Part shown: positions 46,266 through 59,135 of the stretch, piece after piece
Position numbering within the stretch: the stretch's first letter is position 1
Layout of the letters: each line of letters opens with the position of its first letter
Assembly: GCA_930367205.1 (NCBI GenBank)
Contig: OV884009.1
Location: 91,409,189 to 91,473,188 of the forward strand
DNA: 64,000 nt
Direction: 5' to 3'
DNA from: Acanthosoma haemorrhoidale
Taxonomy: Eukaryota > Arthropoda > Insecta > Hemiptera > Acanthosomatidae
The notes under the pieces: model-generated
What the model was told of the DNA's origin: nothing
The model's input: only the letters and a program-made list of their open reading frames with translations
Database searches by the model: none
Program-made: the position numbers and the translations under genes

Positions 46266-49140
46266 GTTTGAAAATTGATTTGAAAATTCAGTTAAATGTT
46301 TTTATTTTATTGTTATTTTTGTTTTCTTTCAGGGGCTTATCACTTATTTTACTTTGTCATATTTATTTTTTCTTCTATTTTTATGATGGAATAGTTTCTA
46401 TTCACCAGATATGAATCGATCATCTGCACATTATTGTTATTCATGGGGGATTTTATCAGAGCATAGAAACTTTTTTTCATTCTATTATTTGTACGTATGT
46501 ATGATGTATATCTCCCCACAAAAAATTGGCGCACTTAGAAAAAAATAAAATATTTGCGTCCTAAAAGAATTCTTTCGGCTTTCAATTATTTTTTAATTGA
46601 TATACTCCAGTTCTTATCAGCATATCAGAATACCGGTTGGCTGATGTAGTTATTAAGCATGACTGAAAACAACAAAGGGGCGATCGTCTGTATACTTTAG
46701 GAAATCCAATTCCTTGAATTATTAACGGTATAATCAACAAAAGCTTAATATTTAAATTCAAAAATACGTTTCGGAATTCAAGAATATAAATGAAGTATTT
46801 AGCGATCCTCATGCTAATAGGCTGTTTGGGTTAACATTTCTGCGATTCACATTTAATAATTTTTTGTTTAAAACTTAAATGTAGTCATTGAAGTTGTTCA
46901 AACGTAAAAATACGTATGTTTGATCAAAAATACTGTATAGTTTGTGTTGCAAACATTTAATGATTATCATAATCATATTATTATAAGAAATCACTCGAAC
47001 CAAATCAAGATAAGGAATGCTCACTTTCAGCTTGCTTTTCTGTCCTAATACTGTAAACTAATCCACTTTATGTTAAATAAATGATTATTCTTATGGGATA
47101 TTGTCCCAGGATAATAACGATATTATTATCATATGCAGGAACCTTTTGGTTTCCAAAACAGAACGAACTGTATTATATATTATTATTACTATTATTTTTG
47201 TAAATATATCCCTGAAAAAAAGTATTGTCCCAGAATCTTTGACCTAGACCCCAAGACATGTATAGAGATTGCCCCGCCTCCTTTTGAAATTAAAGTTTCT
47301 TCTTTTGACTCAACAATTAATGCCTTGTGAATTGAACAAGAGGAATGCAATACAAGTTAATAGATCGCGTTAATAGGCTCAGAGACCACATTGAAACTGT
47401 TTAATAACAAACCATGTTACTTTGATGCTGCAATTTGCGGTGAGACTAACCTACTTATTGCTTGCCAAGTTCAGCCCCTTCTTCAATTGATCCATTGTAC
47501 TTTTCATCAGCAGACAATTAGAAAATTTCTCTTCAACTCAAATAAACACGCAACACATTCACAATAATTAGTAATATAATCTAGGATCACTGGGTCGCTT
47601 TACTATGCTTTGATGTATATTGCAATACACATTAATTTTAACTATTTTAGTTTTTTCAAAAAGGATTAGCCAAACGATTTTAAGCTACAGTCATAAAAAT
47701 TGTAATGACAGCTTTAGCCCTTTAGAATTTAATTTATTTATTACAAGTAGGATAATTTTGAGGCAGTGAGTGTTTGGCTGAAATCCTCAGCTGAGGGTTT
47801 ATGACTTGTGCATAACCAAAGGACTTACCCCTAGGTCTTTTAGGGACACCGCATAATTAACCCATACCCCTAATGTGCCAGAAAACAAAACGAATTTCGA
47901 ATTTCAAACCTGCATCGAACAACATGTGCGTGCTCTCAGAACAATTTATATTTTAGTTCGTTATATTAGAGTGGTTTTCAGACATCGCAAGATTCTATTT
48001 TTTCTTTACTTCTAACCAGCTTGCTTTATAAAATGCTGCTTTCCGATAACTATACCACATGTATGAGATGAGGCTACTACCTCAGATTATAAGTGAACTA
48101 ATTGTACACTGTCCAACCGTTTTTTTAGTTACGCGTTCAACATCATCAAATTATAACTAAGCAGTATTACACAAGGAAAAGTATTTAGAGGCTTTTGTTA
48201 GAGACCCAAATATTTTCACCCATGTGTCTGTCCGTCTGCCTTCGTCTATGGGAAGATTTTTAGATAATTTTGTTTAGGTTATCAAATTAATCTCAACGTG
48301 CTACTTATATGTGGAAATTGTCCTACTGCATGTGCTACTTTAACTAAAACAGTCTATTTTCTTGTAAGTGTTTTATAAAATGTGTGTATATAATTTGTAC
48401 ATATAAAGTCAGAGAAATCTTTATTTATGTTGCAGATGGATTATATACTATCTTTATTCTATGGCTAATTAATGTGCTTTAATTCATTTATGTCATCTTT
48501 ATTAGTCAAAATTTAGGCTAAATATAGCCAGTTGCTCAAAATCCTATCTTAAAGAAATAATATTCCCAAGCCTTAAATTTTTGATATTTTCCCTAGTAGT
48601 TTATTTACTGTATAATAAAATAAGCTGAATGAAAATTAATGAAGGGGCATACATAAATTAATTAGCATTAAACGAATAAATATGTTATTAGAAATATCAA
48701 TGTTCTTATTAGCAATATGGAATTTACTTTTTTTTCTTCAAATGTTAATAAAAAAAACTCATTAAAAATTTCATTTACACCGGGTTCCTAACATTAAAAC
48801 AACTTTCGTTTTTAGAGCCTGGATAGTTGGCCTAGCATTACCATTTTATGAACCGATCATGCTAAAAATAAAATCAGCCACATGAAACTTAATGAAGGAT
48901 CACTAAATTATTTAATTAGCAGGGTACGAAATCAATAATCTTGACGTCTTGATTAATAATACGTATTTTGTTCTGGTGATTTGGTGACCATTATCAGACA
49001 ACATGATCGTCACGAAACAATTAATTATGTGCGACATCATTCTTGATTAGAATTGTTTTATTATGAATAAAGGTCATTGTATTTACAGAACATCGTGAAT
49101 GAATTAACGTTAGAAACATGGATCTAACGGGGGTATGTCA
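46266..49140. other. Long AT-rich region, no gene seen
   Basis: No supportable gene. The stretch at about 46383-46465 is a diverged copy of about 46034-46115. Confidence 0.45.
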
Positions 49141-49149
49141 TGCTAGATG

Positions 49150-49500
49150 ATAAGTAGGAATGAAATCATTGACAACGGATTCACCTGTAGGAACAGAGAT
49201 GGCTTTAAAACGGCGAGAAAGGAGGCAGTGGTGGATATTATTACTTGTCAGTCTGTCTGTTAATTGCAGTAGAATAGACACATCATTGACATTGACACAG
49301 CTGCAGTGAATGTCGATGTACGGAACTGACAGGTCCCTTCCGAGCTCTCATCTCTCGGGGTCATTCCAACTGTGAAATCCACTGATGGTATCCTTCCCAG
49401 CAGTGCTAAACTTTTCCAGAAAACTTTTGACCTCATTAATAAAATCCTCACTATACGGTGTTTTATTATTTACTGCAAACCACGTTTTGTGAAATTTCCT
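49150..49500 (+). pseudogene. Possible LINE endonuclease C-terminal vestige
   Basis: Plus-strand frames read 'FKTARKEAVVDIITCQSV' followed by a 'VRN-stop-QVPSELSSLGVI' string. In LINE endonucleases the equivalent stretch is 'FxxxRGxSxVDIT' then 'VxxWxVxxExSLSDH'. The stop stands where Trp is expected (TGG to TGA). Suggestive but weak. A minus-strand LINE-A tail begins immediately downstream. Confidence 0.3.
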
Positions 49501-49512
49501 CATTGTGTGAAA

Positions 49513-49880
49513 ATTACAATCTGCCTTATTGGACAATAAGTAATTGTGTAAAAAATATTCATACCATATTTACAATTTTCATTCACTCTCTTATTCATAC
49601 AGTATTTATAAACAGTCCAGAGGCCTCCCAAATCCACATGGTTGTCACCTCCCCCGCATGTGAAACAGGTAGCGGAGTATTGGGAATTCCCCCACGCCAC
49701 CGGATACAAGCCAGTGGAGGCTGACCAAGAACGCGAGAGCCAAAGAGCCGCAGGAGATGATTAGATAAACTGGCCTGGTAGTGGACTCCCACTGTCACGT
49801 ATTTATAACAGGTCACGAGGGTACTGCCGCTTTAGTCTCCAAGAAGGATTATAGGGATGAGTGGCACAGTGTTATGACTG
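49513..49880 (-). mobile_element. LINE-A 3' end
   Basis: Minus-strand LINE-A tail with the stem CTTATTG/CAATAAG near 49530-49545, the TGAATGA block and the CATGTGGATTTG block. It ends near 49880 in the last ORF2 codons. A plus-strand LINE-B fragment follows. Confidence 0.85.
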
Positions 49881-49919
49881 TAATAGGGGATTAGGATTCA
49901 ACTTCATGCATCATTATCA

Positions 49920-50345
49920 TTGAAGAGACATAATTTTATTACTGAAGCATCAATTTGGAACTGCGGGCAAGAACTCGGGGGGACAGCCAAACCTTTGAAA
50001 ATCAAACCAATTCTAACATTCCAATACTCACAACTGCAGTCAATGCTCCCTTCCACATTACTAACTCATCTCATGTCGTAATGCTCTTGACATTAATCTC
50101 TAAAGCTTTTAAAAATTCCAAAAAATCTATCCATTTATATGAGTCCAATTTTTAATTCATGATCCAGTAACATCTTTGCAATCCTCTTCGTTGAAGAAAA
50201 CGGTAGTGGCCTGGCTACGGGTTACAGGCTATAATTCTCATTTCTGTTCTGAGCACCCCTGGTTCTCTTGGTCTTTCTATGGTCTTCACCGTATGGTTAA
50301 ACAGTCAGAAAGTGATGTTTGAGGAGCCCCGCTAATTCCCGCTAG
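49920..50345 (+). mobile_element. LINE-B RT C-terminal fragment and 3' tail
   Basis: Begins with a corrupted 'ELWG' hallmark (GGAACTGCGGGCAAGAACTC), then an open frame reading 'TVNAPFHITNSS'-type sequence (ILTTAVNAPFHITNSS), shared in form with 17330-17400 and 57890-57950. It fades in the 3' tail near 50345. Confidence 0.6.
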
Positions 50346-51257
50346 CTGGGGAATTTCCTTGGGCTTAGAGTGGAATTACCTTGCGCATAATTCAAAATTA
50401 ATTTTAAGTATTTGTTGTGATTTGATGTAAGTATTTGTAGATTCCACATTTTTTTACTCATAATTTATGGCAAAGAAAAATTATTTAGACAAGGTTAGAA
50501 CACAAGGGACCCTCCTATTTTGAAATTGGCCTCTAGGCTATTCTTACACAAACGAGTTAAGTTTAAAATCTCTTTAGCTACTGTACTCCAGCTAACTTGT
50601 AAAACTTCACACCAGCCCACAAAATAATGAATCCATTTGGAAAAAAAATTCAAAAACGTTTCTGAACTCCGTAAGATTTATCATACTTTCCATTATGACA
50701 AATATAACAAATTTTGGCCATTTGTAAAAGAATGATTTCTGAAATTGGTTAATTTTTATCAAATTAATTAGTTCTACGTGATTCTTAAAAATATAATCTT
50801 TATTAAAACATAACTTTTCATATTTTTCAAAGCAATGGATTCAGCAGGATACTAAAATATCTATTGATTGCCCTTGACAATGCTTTTTTAGTTGTGTTTT
50901 TTAACTTGGTGCATATTTGTCTGTATTTAACCAAAACATTTCTACATCAAGACTGTGTACATAATATTCCACCAAAAACTATACGGACGCTCGAATCCTA
51001 AAATACTTGGAGAAGCAACAAAACTCACTGGAAGAACTGGAGTAGGGCTTATTAAAATAAACAGCCATCAGAATAATTCTTCGAACGGGCATGCACGCAC
51101 TGGAAGTTCTATCATTCATGCCTGATTGTTACTATTATTCACTCTCCATCTCGTTCATTGGTCGTATCATTTATTTTTGGTATAAAGTCGTGAATAAATC
51201 AATGACTCAAAAATTAATCACCAAGATTGTTCAATGAATAGATTAGTTCGAGTCATA
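50346..51257. other. AT-rich spacer, no gene seen
   Basis: No supportable feature. Confidence 0.5.
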
Positions 51258-51889
51258 ACTTATGTAGCGACCGCTAACTACATAAGTTAAATCACCCTAT
51301 ACTCTGGTGCATATATAATGTAAATCATCGTACAAGTTTTTAGCAATAAACCATGCGCGGGACCGGCAGTCGTAAACAAGTCAAACGTAAGTGGGACGAC
51401 AGCCGTCAGCCATAACCAGACCCTTTTAGACCAAGGGTCGCCACCTGGCGGTCATAAACCTGAGAGGGTTAGCCACTTGGCCACCATAAACAGACCCTTT
51501 TTAGACCTGCGACACCTTCCGGCAGGAAGGGGAAATGGTATTTAATCCCGGGGCTTCTGACCCTAAACGCTACTCTCTCCTCATCGCCTCTGAGTCTGTC
51601 ACCCTGTCTTTCAGTCGCCTTGCCAACCCTCTGGAAACTTGTACCTGTGACGCTGCTGGGCTCCCGCTCGAACTCTGAAAACTCGCGTTATTCTTTATGA
51701 AACGTCTGTACCTCTTCTCTTAAACATAGTGCATTGTCGGGGCACATACCTATCATAAATGGAGTCCTGGTTATATGGTCTATATATATATATATGAAAC
51801 AATGGTCCATGTTATATAATACAACAATCCACACTTGTCACCAGGGCTAGGGTGATTAGGCACTCCCCTAGTGGCAACCCGACAACGTA
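51258..51889 (+). mobile_element. Solo LTR, family LTR-2 (copy b)
   Basis: LTR proper 51263-51884 (622 bp), starting TGTAGCGACCGCTAACTACA and ending CAACCCGACA. Flanks are ACTTA and ACGTA, a 4-of-5 target duplication. It has AATAAA near 51343, a TATTTAATCCCGGGG core equivalent to the TATATATAGGCCCGGGG of copy a, and the conserved ATAGTGCATTGTCGGGGCA block. The CTATGTTTTAGTCCGGCG block present in copy a is missing. No internal region adjoins it. Confidence 0.85.
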
Positions 51890-54660
51890 TAATTAAATTT
51901 TACAGCTGCGTCCCGTAAAATCTTTAACAGCAATACCACCCTAATCAATGAACACTTGTAAAATTAATTCTTTAATAAATTAGTGGCTATATTTTACTGG
52001 TATAGAAAGTATATTTGTGATAAATAATTTCCAGTAGTTTTTGTGACGAGTTCTAAAATAGGAAAAGAGGAAAATAAAAATAAATTAAAGGGTGAGATTA
52101 TTTTTTCCGGCTTGAAAAACGTAGAAGGGATGGCATTGGTCAGAGTCGGGAGTGTTTAAAAGGTTACTTGAAGGCTGGTATCCTGAAAGAACTCCTTTTG
52201 TTCCTTACGAACTAAAACTAACAGGTTTGAGGGTGGAAGAGGGATGTAAGTGAGTGGTCAGGCAAACATGAGCGCTGGGGGGTGGTATTGTCCCTAACCT
52301 ACGAGAACCCATTTGTTGTACTGTCTTTGTTGGAAGGGGGAGTTTTTTTTTTTGTAAACGTTTGTTGATGAAGTCGCTTTATAAATAGGAATTATTTTTC
52401 AGTAAAATATACGTCTCATGATTTTCCCTCCTTAATTATAATGCATGTTTTTTTATGAAATTTATGTTTACGATATTTGAGTGAGTTTTGTGTGAGTATA
52501 TTTTTTTTTACGTACATATTTGCATAGTGCGGTGCTACAACACTTTACCATGTACAGGCCTCCTTAATAAACAACCGCCAGGCTCCAAGGCCCCTCCAAC
52601 TGCTTGCCGTGACATTCCTGTCTGGGTCATCCGCAAATGACCTGTTAAATATCGTACGCGATGACCGTAAAGTGGAATTTATATTTATCTATTTGCTATG
52701 GGAGTACATTGAGTGCTTCAGGCCAATAAAGAGTTTGAATGTTCCAGAGTGCGAAATTAAACCGTTGACGTTTGCTAATTATTTTTAATATGACGATAAT
52801 GATCGTTTTTTTATGATTTATATTCCCCCTGCGTAACTGTCTCTCTGTATTGATCAAGTTCCATTTTAACGATCATGACACAAAATTGCACATAGAGGTT
52901 CAATTTGCTTATGCCAAGTTATGAAAAATGTAGTCTTCTTAATGAAAAAAAAAGAAATGTCATTAATCGAAAAATTAAACAGAACTAAAAAAATACATTT
53001 TTATACAACTAGAATAAGACTATCAATTAAAAATATTGATAATTTTGATTGTTCATAACAGCAACTGATTTGTGTTTTTCGTTTTTCATACATAATTTAA
53101 AAAATAATTAAATATTTCAGTAACGTCGAGTTCTCACTTGTAACTCAGTGTTTCTTTTGTGGAGTGATATTTTCAATTTGAATCCACAGCTTGATGTCTG
53201 ATGATGCTTAAAATAAAAAAACCCATCTTCAATCAAAGCGTGTTGTAATTATTTAATTATGCAGTTAATAATGGAAATACGTTTCTGTTATATTGAGTAG
53301 AGTGTTAAATTTAAGAACGCATCGCCCTGATTAACAATAGAGACTTTTTATTTTCAATTTTAACGAAATCATTGAAACTTTCATTAAATTAGTGTTCGTA
53401 AAATTAACTCAACCACTGATTTCGTCACAGGTATATTGCGTAGGGTTTTTATTTGATGCCCTGATAATGTCAAAATTGCAAGTTATCCTACGAAGTATTG
53501 TTAGTGCCAATAATCAGTTAATAACCGTGTAATTAAAATAAAATTCCAGTATGTTATGTGGGTTATTAAACTTATGATCGTTGATTGAGAATATGTTTGA
53601 TATATTGAAGTTTTTGAAGCCTATAATTACAAAATAAAAAAGTCACCTGAATGAAATTTTTACTTCCACGAGAAGAGAGGAGATGGAAAACAAAAATAAA
53701 CCAACAAGTGCCTCGATGTTTATTTGTTCACTCACATAATCCTGTTCCCCATTGCTAATAATCGGTAAATCCATCAAGTAACGTTCCATTGGTGGATACT
53801 GTTTATGGACACTTTCACCAAACCTGTTTTATTCATATATTTAAAAAAAACCTTGCTGAAAAATAAAACGGGATAATGGTATTTTATTTTTAGACATATG
53901 CTTCGATTAAAATGACCTATTAAAAAGGTGTGGGCATTTGGTTATCACGTAATTTACTTTTCAAACCTTTTTGATTGTATTACACCCTTGTTAAAAAAAA
54001 TAAGAATAATACCCTAACATCGTTGCCTAATTGGTTTTGAAAAGACTCTAATTTCATAAGAGCAATGATTCATTCAAGTGGTGTAAATAATTAAAAAACT
54101 TTGATTAACAACAAAATTTGTTTTGTTTTTTCAGAACGAGATATTGGTCCAATCAAGCTTTAACCTGTATACTTAAAAATCTGTTTGACCAATTATGGAA
54201 TATACATTCTGACTAAAAAGCGAAAGGCGACACTTACGTATACGTTTGAAAAGAGAGCCACTCTGTTTGTGCTCTGAAATAATAATATAATTATCATGGT
54301 TGGAATATGTCTTTAAAGAAGAAACATTTATTTCAAATGAATTTCGATCTTTGAGATAATATTAACAACGTGTAGACAGATAAAACAAGAAAAGCTAAAA
54401 TAAACAACGAATATATTACAAATGAAAGGAACAGAAAATTTAAAAATTAAAAATACAAACTGAGATGTCAACAAAAACATGTGTAGAAAATAAAACAAGA
54501 GTGTGCTAGAAAAATAACAATAAAATATCCACACAAAATACACACCAACTAATTCACTATTACACCTGAATATGTACAAACATATGTATCCAGAATAAAT
54601 AAATTGTTTATGGTGCTTTTTAAAAATAATAACTAGTATTTGCATTTAAAGGTGTGCAGA
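51890..54660. other. Long AT-rich region, no gene seen
   Basis: No supportable gene. GC-richer patches near 52100-52330 and 52550-52760 are unassigned. Confidence 0.45.
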
Positions 54661-54663
54661 TAC

Positions 54664-54700
54664 CGCCACATTGTGTAGTGGTAAGCGCATCTTTCAAATA
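54664..54700 (+). other. tRNA-like A-box (possible SINE head)
   Basis: The stretch GTGTAGTGGTAAGCGCATC resembles the 5' half of a tRNA (A-box plus D-arm). I see no convincing B-box (GGTTCGANTCC) within the next 80 bases and no acceptor pairing, so this is at best a decayed tRNA-derived SINE or pseudogene. Confidence 0.3.
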
Positions 54701-55479
54701 TTGCCTAAAACTGCTTCTTCACCTTACCCCATTCCTATGTAGCATTAGGTAGCTGAGAAGTATTTTTCGCCTCTCGATCCAATACTGTCATGGTAGATGG
54801 TCATCATTCAACGTGACACAAGAGAGACCCCTTTTGGATTTGAGCTTGATGAAACTTAAAATTTCATGGAACAAAGCACGTTTCATCTCATACTTACGTT
54901 TTCGCATATAAGAAAATTTAATAAGCGTCTTGAGTGTACCTTTGCACGTTTGGATAAAATAGATAATTTGACGAGCAATAGTGCAGTAGGTAGATGGATC
55001 CGGACAGACAATGATATATTAAATAGGATAGCCCATGACATTTTAAACAAGAGCATTTCCCTTGGCCCCACTTAACCTAATGGCTGTATCATCACGCAAA
55101 AAGTTTATCTTATGTCATATGAATAAATCATTTTTATTGTAAATTTCTTCTGTAATTCACGCAGAAATAGAAGTTATTATATCCCACCTTGTTGATGTTT
55201 TTTTTTTCCGAAAAAAAAACGACAAAAGCCTTCTAACATGAATCATTATTTGGAGTGGGGCTTTACACTCCGCTAAGCTTGCCATAAATTTACTAAACCC
55301 AACCTCTTTTGCAAGGGTGTAATTCCTCTTTATATTTAAAAATAATCTTTGCATTAGTAGTAATAAAATATAGACACATTTAAAGACAATAATAATTAAA
55401 ACTTCGACGAAAATTACAGTCCGATTTAAATATTTTAATGGAAATTTATTGGTTATTTTTATAGGCTCCAGTTCACACC
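54701..55479. other. AT-rich spacer, no gene seen
   Basis: Short overlapping frames (for example 54866-55075) have no recognised motif. Confidence 0.45.
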
Positions 55480-56060
55480 TCAATCCTTCCCTGCTTTAAA
55501 CGGAATCGATCATCTCCATTTTAGTTCCACTTTTATAAACTTAGGTATTAACCCTTTCTGGAAACTTCCGTTGGACATTAACAAGGTAATCCATTGCTCT
55601 CACCAGCTCCTTCCCCAAGGTAGGACTCCTGGTTCCTTTCCCCATTTCCCCCTATTAACAACTATAACTGTGTTGTACACGGGGGTCTCTTTGTAGGGCT
55701 TGCGGGGCATATTAAAGCGATTCATGAACTGGTTCGTAGGATTTGTCCCATGTTTCCCATTTCTACGGCGAGTTTAAGATATTCTTATCTTCCCCCCTTC
55801 CGTAGACATCGCTCATACCTTTTCCGTGCCATTAGTTCTCACCATCATCCTTATATTTTCAATATACAGCAGTATATGTCCTCAGTCTACTCACAGAATA
55901 CCTGATCCAGTATTGACATTTATAGACATTCCCGGAAACCGCATTCTTTCATTCTTTTCTGGTCAACTCCACCATTTTCTGGAGTTTCCTCCCTTCAAAC
56001 AACCTTATGCTAATATTTTTTACCATAGCGTACCTCCAAAACCTTTCCTTGTCCAATAAC
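55480..56060 (+). pseudogene. LINE-D (CR1/jockey-like) RT C-terminus remnant
   Basis: The plus strand reads, in changing frames, 'SFPALNGIDHLHFSSTFINL' (the 'LxxLNGVxHLxFxxSxxxLG' stretch common in arthropod LINEs). An 'IHELVRRICPMF' helix follows, then a 'LPPFRRHRSYLFRAISSHHH' segment matching 'LxxRRxxxxLxxFYRxxH', and 'SFILFWSTPPFSGV', corresponding to 'SFxxxxxxLWNxLP'. Trp-Asn of the LWN motif is lost and there are at least two frame changes. The catalytic palm is not included. Confidence 0.6.
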
Positions 56061-56194
56061 TCCTCAACATCAAGACTGATCTTTATAATAATAATAATAT
56101 ATGCATATCAAAATTAGTACTATTTTTATCAATGTTCTTGCTGTGAATGTCACGATTTTTCTTTCAATCAAACATTGTACAATCTATTTTTTTT

Positions 56195-56640
56195 TCATTT
56201 TTTTTTATTGCCAGCCATATGGGCACACCACTGTCCCCCTTCCAGGTGTGTAAAATGCAGTGGACAACACAAGAGCGAATGGTGCAAGGAGGCCTTGAAA
56301 TCGCCTGCATCGAGTATGCATACTCTGCCAACAAGGCTATCAGGCCCACTATAAAAGTCGAGAAGCTTGTTGAATACTGAAGTCCAGCAACGAACAATGT
56401 CATTGTCAAGAAGAGAAGAAGCAAGTAGAGGCAGCTCAAGAAATGGCCCGGTCAGAAATGTAAGGCCTTCTGTCTCTTTCGCCGATGCAGCTCGGAACAG
56501 AGAGCAGAAATAGGCACTCCCCACTCCCTGTCCGCAAGTTCCTCTTCCCAAGTATCCCATTCACCCCAGGAACCAGCAAACCCAATCTCATCCTCAACTA
56601 CAAATTTCGCATATTCCTCCACCTTTAAGCCTATCAGATC
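56195..56640 (+). pseudogene. LINE-A ORF1 remnant
   Basis: Begins within the zinc-knuckle region (CCATATGGGCACA...CCAGGTGTGTAAA corresponds base for base to 1613-1665 of the first copy) and continues through the Pro/Ser-rich tail. The first Cys of the knuckle and the upstream PRE_C2HC part are lost. The segment has several frame breaks. Confidence 0.75.
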
Positions 56641-56779
56641 TAAGTAGTCTATTAGCTTTATTTCTTACAGAGTTCAGAACCCTAATTACTCCTGTCATTT
56701 CCCTTCTTATAAATCTTGTCTCCTACCTTATTTCCGTAAAACAAAATCCTCAAGTGCATCCTCCCAACTTTTTGCCCAT

Positions 56780-57005
56780 TCTCCTTGGGAAAGCGAATGG
56801 TGTTCGCACACACACAGACGAACTGACACCAGACAACTACTCCACGACAAGTACTCTTATTACTGAAACCAGACTTACAAGTAAACGACTATTTGTAGTT
56901 TGACACAACCTGACTTATATAACTGAACATCTAGACATGGAAGCACATACCTCTGTCATTGTCTACAATTCCATTCCCCATTACATAGTTCCTTTGGTAG
57001 CACAT
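56780..57005 (+). pseudogene. LINE-A endonuclease N-terminal remnant
   Basis: Readable strings are 'KANGVRTHTDEL' and 'LITETRLTSK', the positions of the 'WNANGLxxxxxEL' and catalytic 'SETxLT' motifs of the apurinic-like LINE endonuclease, followed by 'HTSVIVYNSIPHYIVPLVA', which matches the next core strand. The active-site Glu of ETRLT is kept, but the first Trp-Asn has changed and the rest of the domain is deleted. Confidence 0.65.
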
Positions 57006-57029
57006 GATTTCCTTCAGTCCATTGCAATG

Positions 57030-57645
57030 CTATTTTGTAAAATTTCAAAAACACCTTGATGAGATCGAGCATTGGCACAACCAATGGCGGATTAAAGTTA
57101 ATAAAGCAAAATGTTCCCACATTATGTCCACCCTCTGCCGCAAGTCTTGTCCACTAGTTTTATTTAATTCCATTCCTCTCCCAGTATCCGAGTAAGTACG
57201 GTACTTGGCTACCATCTTGACAAACCTCACTTACCACGACCTGGAACTCACATACGATGCTAAACAGACAAGAACTAAACAGACGCTTTGGACAACTGTT
57301 CAGACTACTTCAAAGGACATCCCATCTCTTAATAGAAAACAAATTACTAATTCACAAAGTTATACTTATGCTAATCTGGACATACGGAATAGAGCTATGG
57401 GGGACAGCAAAAAACTTGAACATCAACCGTATCCAATCCTTTCAATCAAAAGTCCTGAGAATAGAAAATACCCCTTATTACGTCATTAACAAAACCCTTT
57501 ATAACGATATTAATATACCTTACATTCTCGTACTCATCCCTTCCAAGTTTATGAAATTCCACAGTAGCCTTTCCAACCACCCTAATCCTGTAGCACAGTC
57601 ATTGCACTCCGCCACTCATCCCTATAATCCCCTTAGAGACTAAAA
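57030..57645 (+). pseudogene. LINE-A RT C-terminal remnant
   Basis: Contains 'LDEIEHWHNQWRIKVNKAKC' (the helix after the YADD loop in jockey RTs: 'LxxIExWxxKWRIKVNxxK'), 'LFNSIPLPVSE', a 'VRYLATIL' strand with a premature stop before it, and 'TRTKQ'. It then continues in the frame of 57257-57643 with 'IWTYGIELWGTAKNLNINRI' and the ending 'QSLHSATHPYNPLRD'. It gives the longest uninterrupted reading of the LINE-A C-terminus in the window. Confidence 0.8.
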
Positions 57646-57846
57646 CGGGATCCAGAAAGTCATAGCTTTTGAGTAGCTGACTGTGATAAACATGCAAAAA
57701 ATACGTAAACTGGCAAAATCCGCAACTAACGAGATACGGCAGTGAAATTTAATGAAATAAAGTAACATGACTAATTTTATTTAAATAATAAATTCATTTA
57801 GTGTTTCCCCTAGCCCTTGAGATAATATAATTACTAGCAAGTAGCA

Positions 57847-58075
57847 ATGTTATTAACACCAGTCCTTAGCCATCAATATATAATGTTCCAATCTAATGTA
57901 CTCACAACTGTAGTCAACGCTCCCTTTTCGATTACAAACTCATCCTTTCATAAGGATTACCACGTAGCGTATTTCCTGCTGACGTTACACTATCAAGATT
58001 TCGCAAATTCCACAAAAACATATGTGCACATCCAAATCCTCTTGTCAACTACATAGCCATTCCTGGGCGTCAGCA
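57847..58075 (+). mobile_element. LINE-B RT C-terminal fragment
   Basis: The frame at 57847-58056 reads 'QSNVLTTVVNAPFSITNSSF', matching the form of the LINE-B pieces near 17.35 and 50.03 kb. It is cut on both sides, with a G13 run downstream. Confidence 0.6.
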
Positions 58076-58109
58076 GCCCCCTATGACGAGGGGGAATTAC
58101 CTTGGGTGT

Positions 58110-58122
58110 GGGGGGGGGGGGG
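58110..58122. repeat. G13 homopolymer
   Basis: Thirteen G's follow TTGGGTGT. Confidence 0.95.
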
Positions 58123-58671
58123 CTCGTGAGGACAGTACTAATGTATAAAAGTGTATGATCAATTCTTACACAAATGAACGATGCTGTAAGCAAGATGTAT
58201 CTTTTAAAATAATGTTCTTTATATTGAATATAATAATCTTACAATCAAAGAGTTGGTGATAAATATTAAATAAATTATATCTGATGCAATTGAACCGAAA
58301 AACAACACAAAACCGGAATTTAAAACAAAATACATTAATTCATACCGATTACATTTGTTTTTGTTTTGTGTCGACAGACGAGTCGAGTATATCCAGCAAG
58401 TATGTCTCTGTTTGAGCAGGAGCGGTAACCACAGGTTCCACATGGCATACTCCCACACTACGCCCACCCATAAACACGCCGGGCTCTTCAATGCCTCAAC
58501 TCGCATAATCATCATTTGTCACCAAGCTAACCATTACCCTCATTTACACTTAACTATATTAACAGATAGAGTTGGGGTCCCTAACCTTTTTTTATATTTC
58601 GGCACAGTACAGAAAATCGGTCGAGTGGTGAGTGCTATATATTGGATTGTATTTATACTAGAGGGGAGGTG

Positions 58672-59135
58672 ACCAAGAGCGCGAGAGCAACACGAAAGGC
58701 TCATGGGGACTGCCGCTTTAGTCTCTGAGGAGGATTATAAGGTTGATTGGCGCAGTGTAATGACTGTGCTAGGGGGGTTAGGGTGCTTATATAGGTTACT
58801 ATGGAATTTCGTAAACTTGGAATGGATGAATTTAAGAATCCAAGGCATATTAAGATCGTTATGAAAGGTTTTGTTCTTTGACGTAATATGGAGAATTAAC
58901 TATTGTTCTCAGGACTTTTGATTGAACGGATTGGATACAATTAATGTTTGACTTTTTGCTGTCCCCCATAGCTCTATTCCGTATGTCCAGATTGGCTTAA
59001 ATATAACATTGCAGATTAGTAATTTATATTCTATTGAGAGATGGTGTCCTTTGATGTAGTGTGTACAGTTGTCCAAAGCGTCTATATAGTTCTCGTTTTT
59101 TAGCCTCGTGTGTGAGTTCCATGTCATCTTTTGAT
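58672..59135 (-). mobile_element. LINE-A RT C-terminal part
   Basis: Minus strand: the segment from 59130 reads 'TWNSHTRLK' then, via 'LSIEYKLLICNVIFKPI', the intact hallmark WTYGIELWGTAK at about 58985-58950, and goes on to the ORF2 end. Only a scrap of the 3' tail remains (58672-58715), with an internal deletion between ORF2 and the 'GAGCGCGAGAGC' block. Confidence 0.8.

Larger units (their letters stand above)
56195..57650 (+). mobile_element. LINE-A copy with ORF1, endonuclease start and RT C-terminus
   Basis: The best-ordered LINE-A copy: ORF1 remnant (56195-56640), start of ORF2 endonuclease (about 56740-57005), then a deletion to the RT C-terminal half (57030-57650). It ends at the last ORF2 codons without a 3' tail. 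It shares ORF1 sequence with the 1.3-kb copy and RT sequence with the copies at 2.1, 9.7, 42.7 and 59.0 kb. It is inactive because of deletion and frameshifts. Confidence 0.8.

Noticed and set aside
54328..54645. 105-codon hydrophobic minus-strand frame
   Set aside because: Phe/Ile/Tyr-rich composition is what AT-rich DNA gives by chance. No motif or conservation visible.
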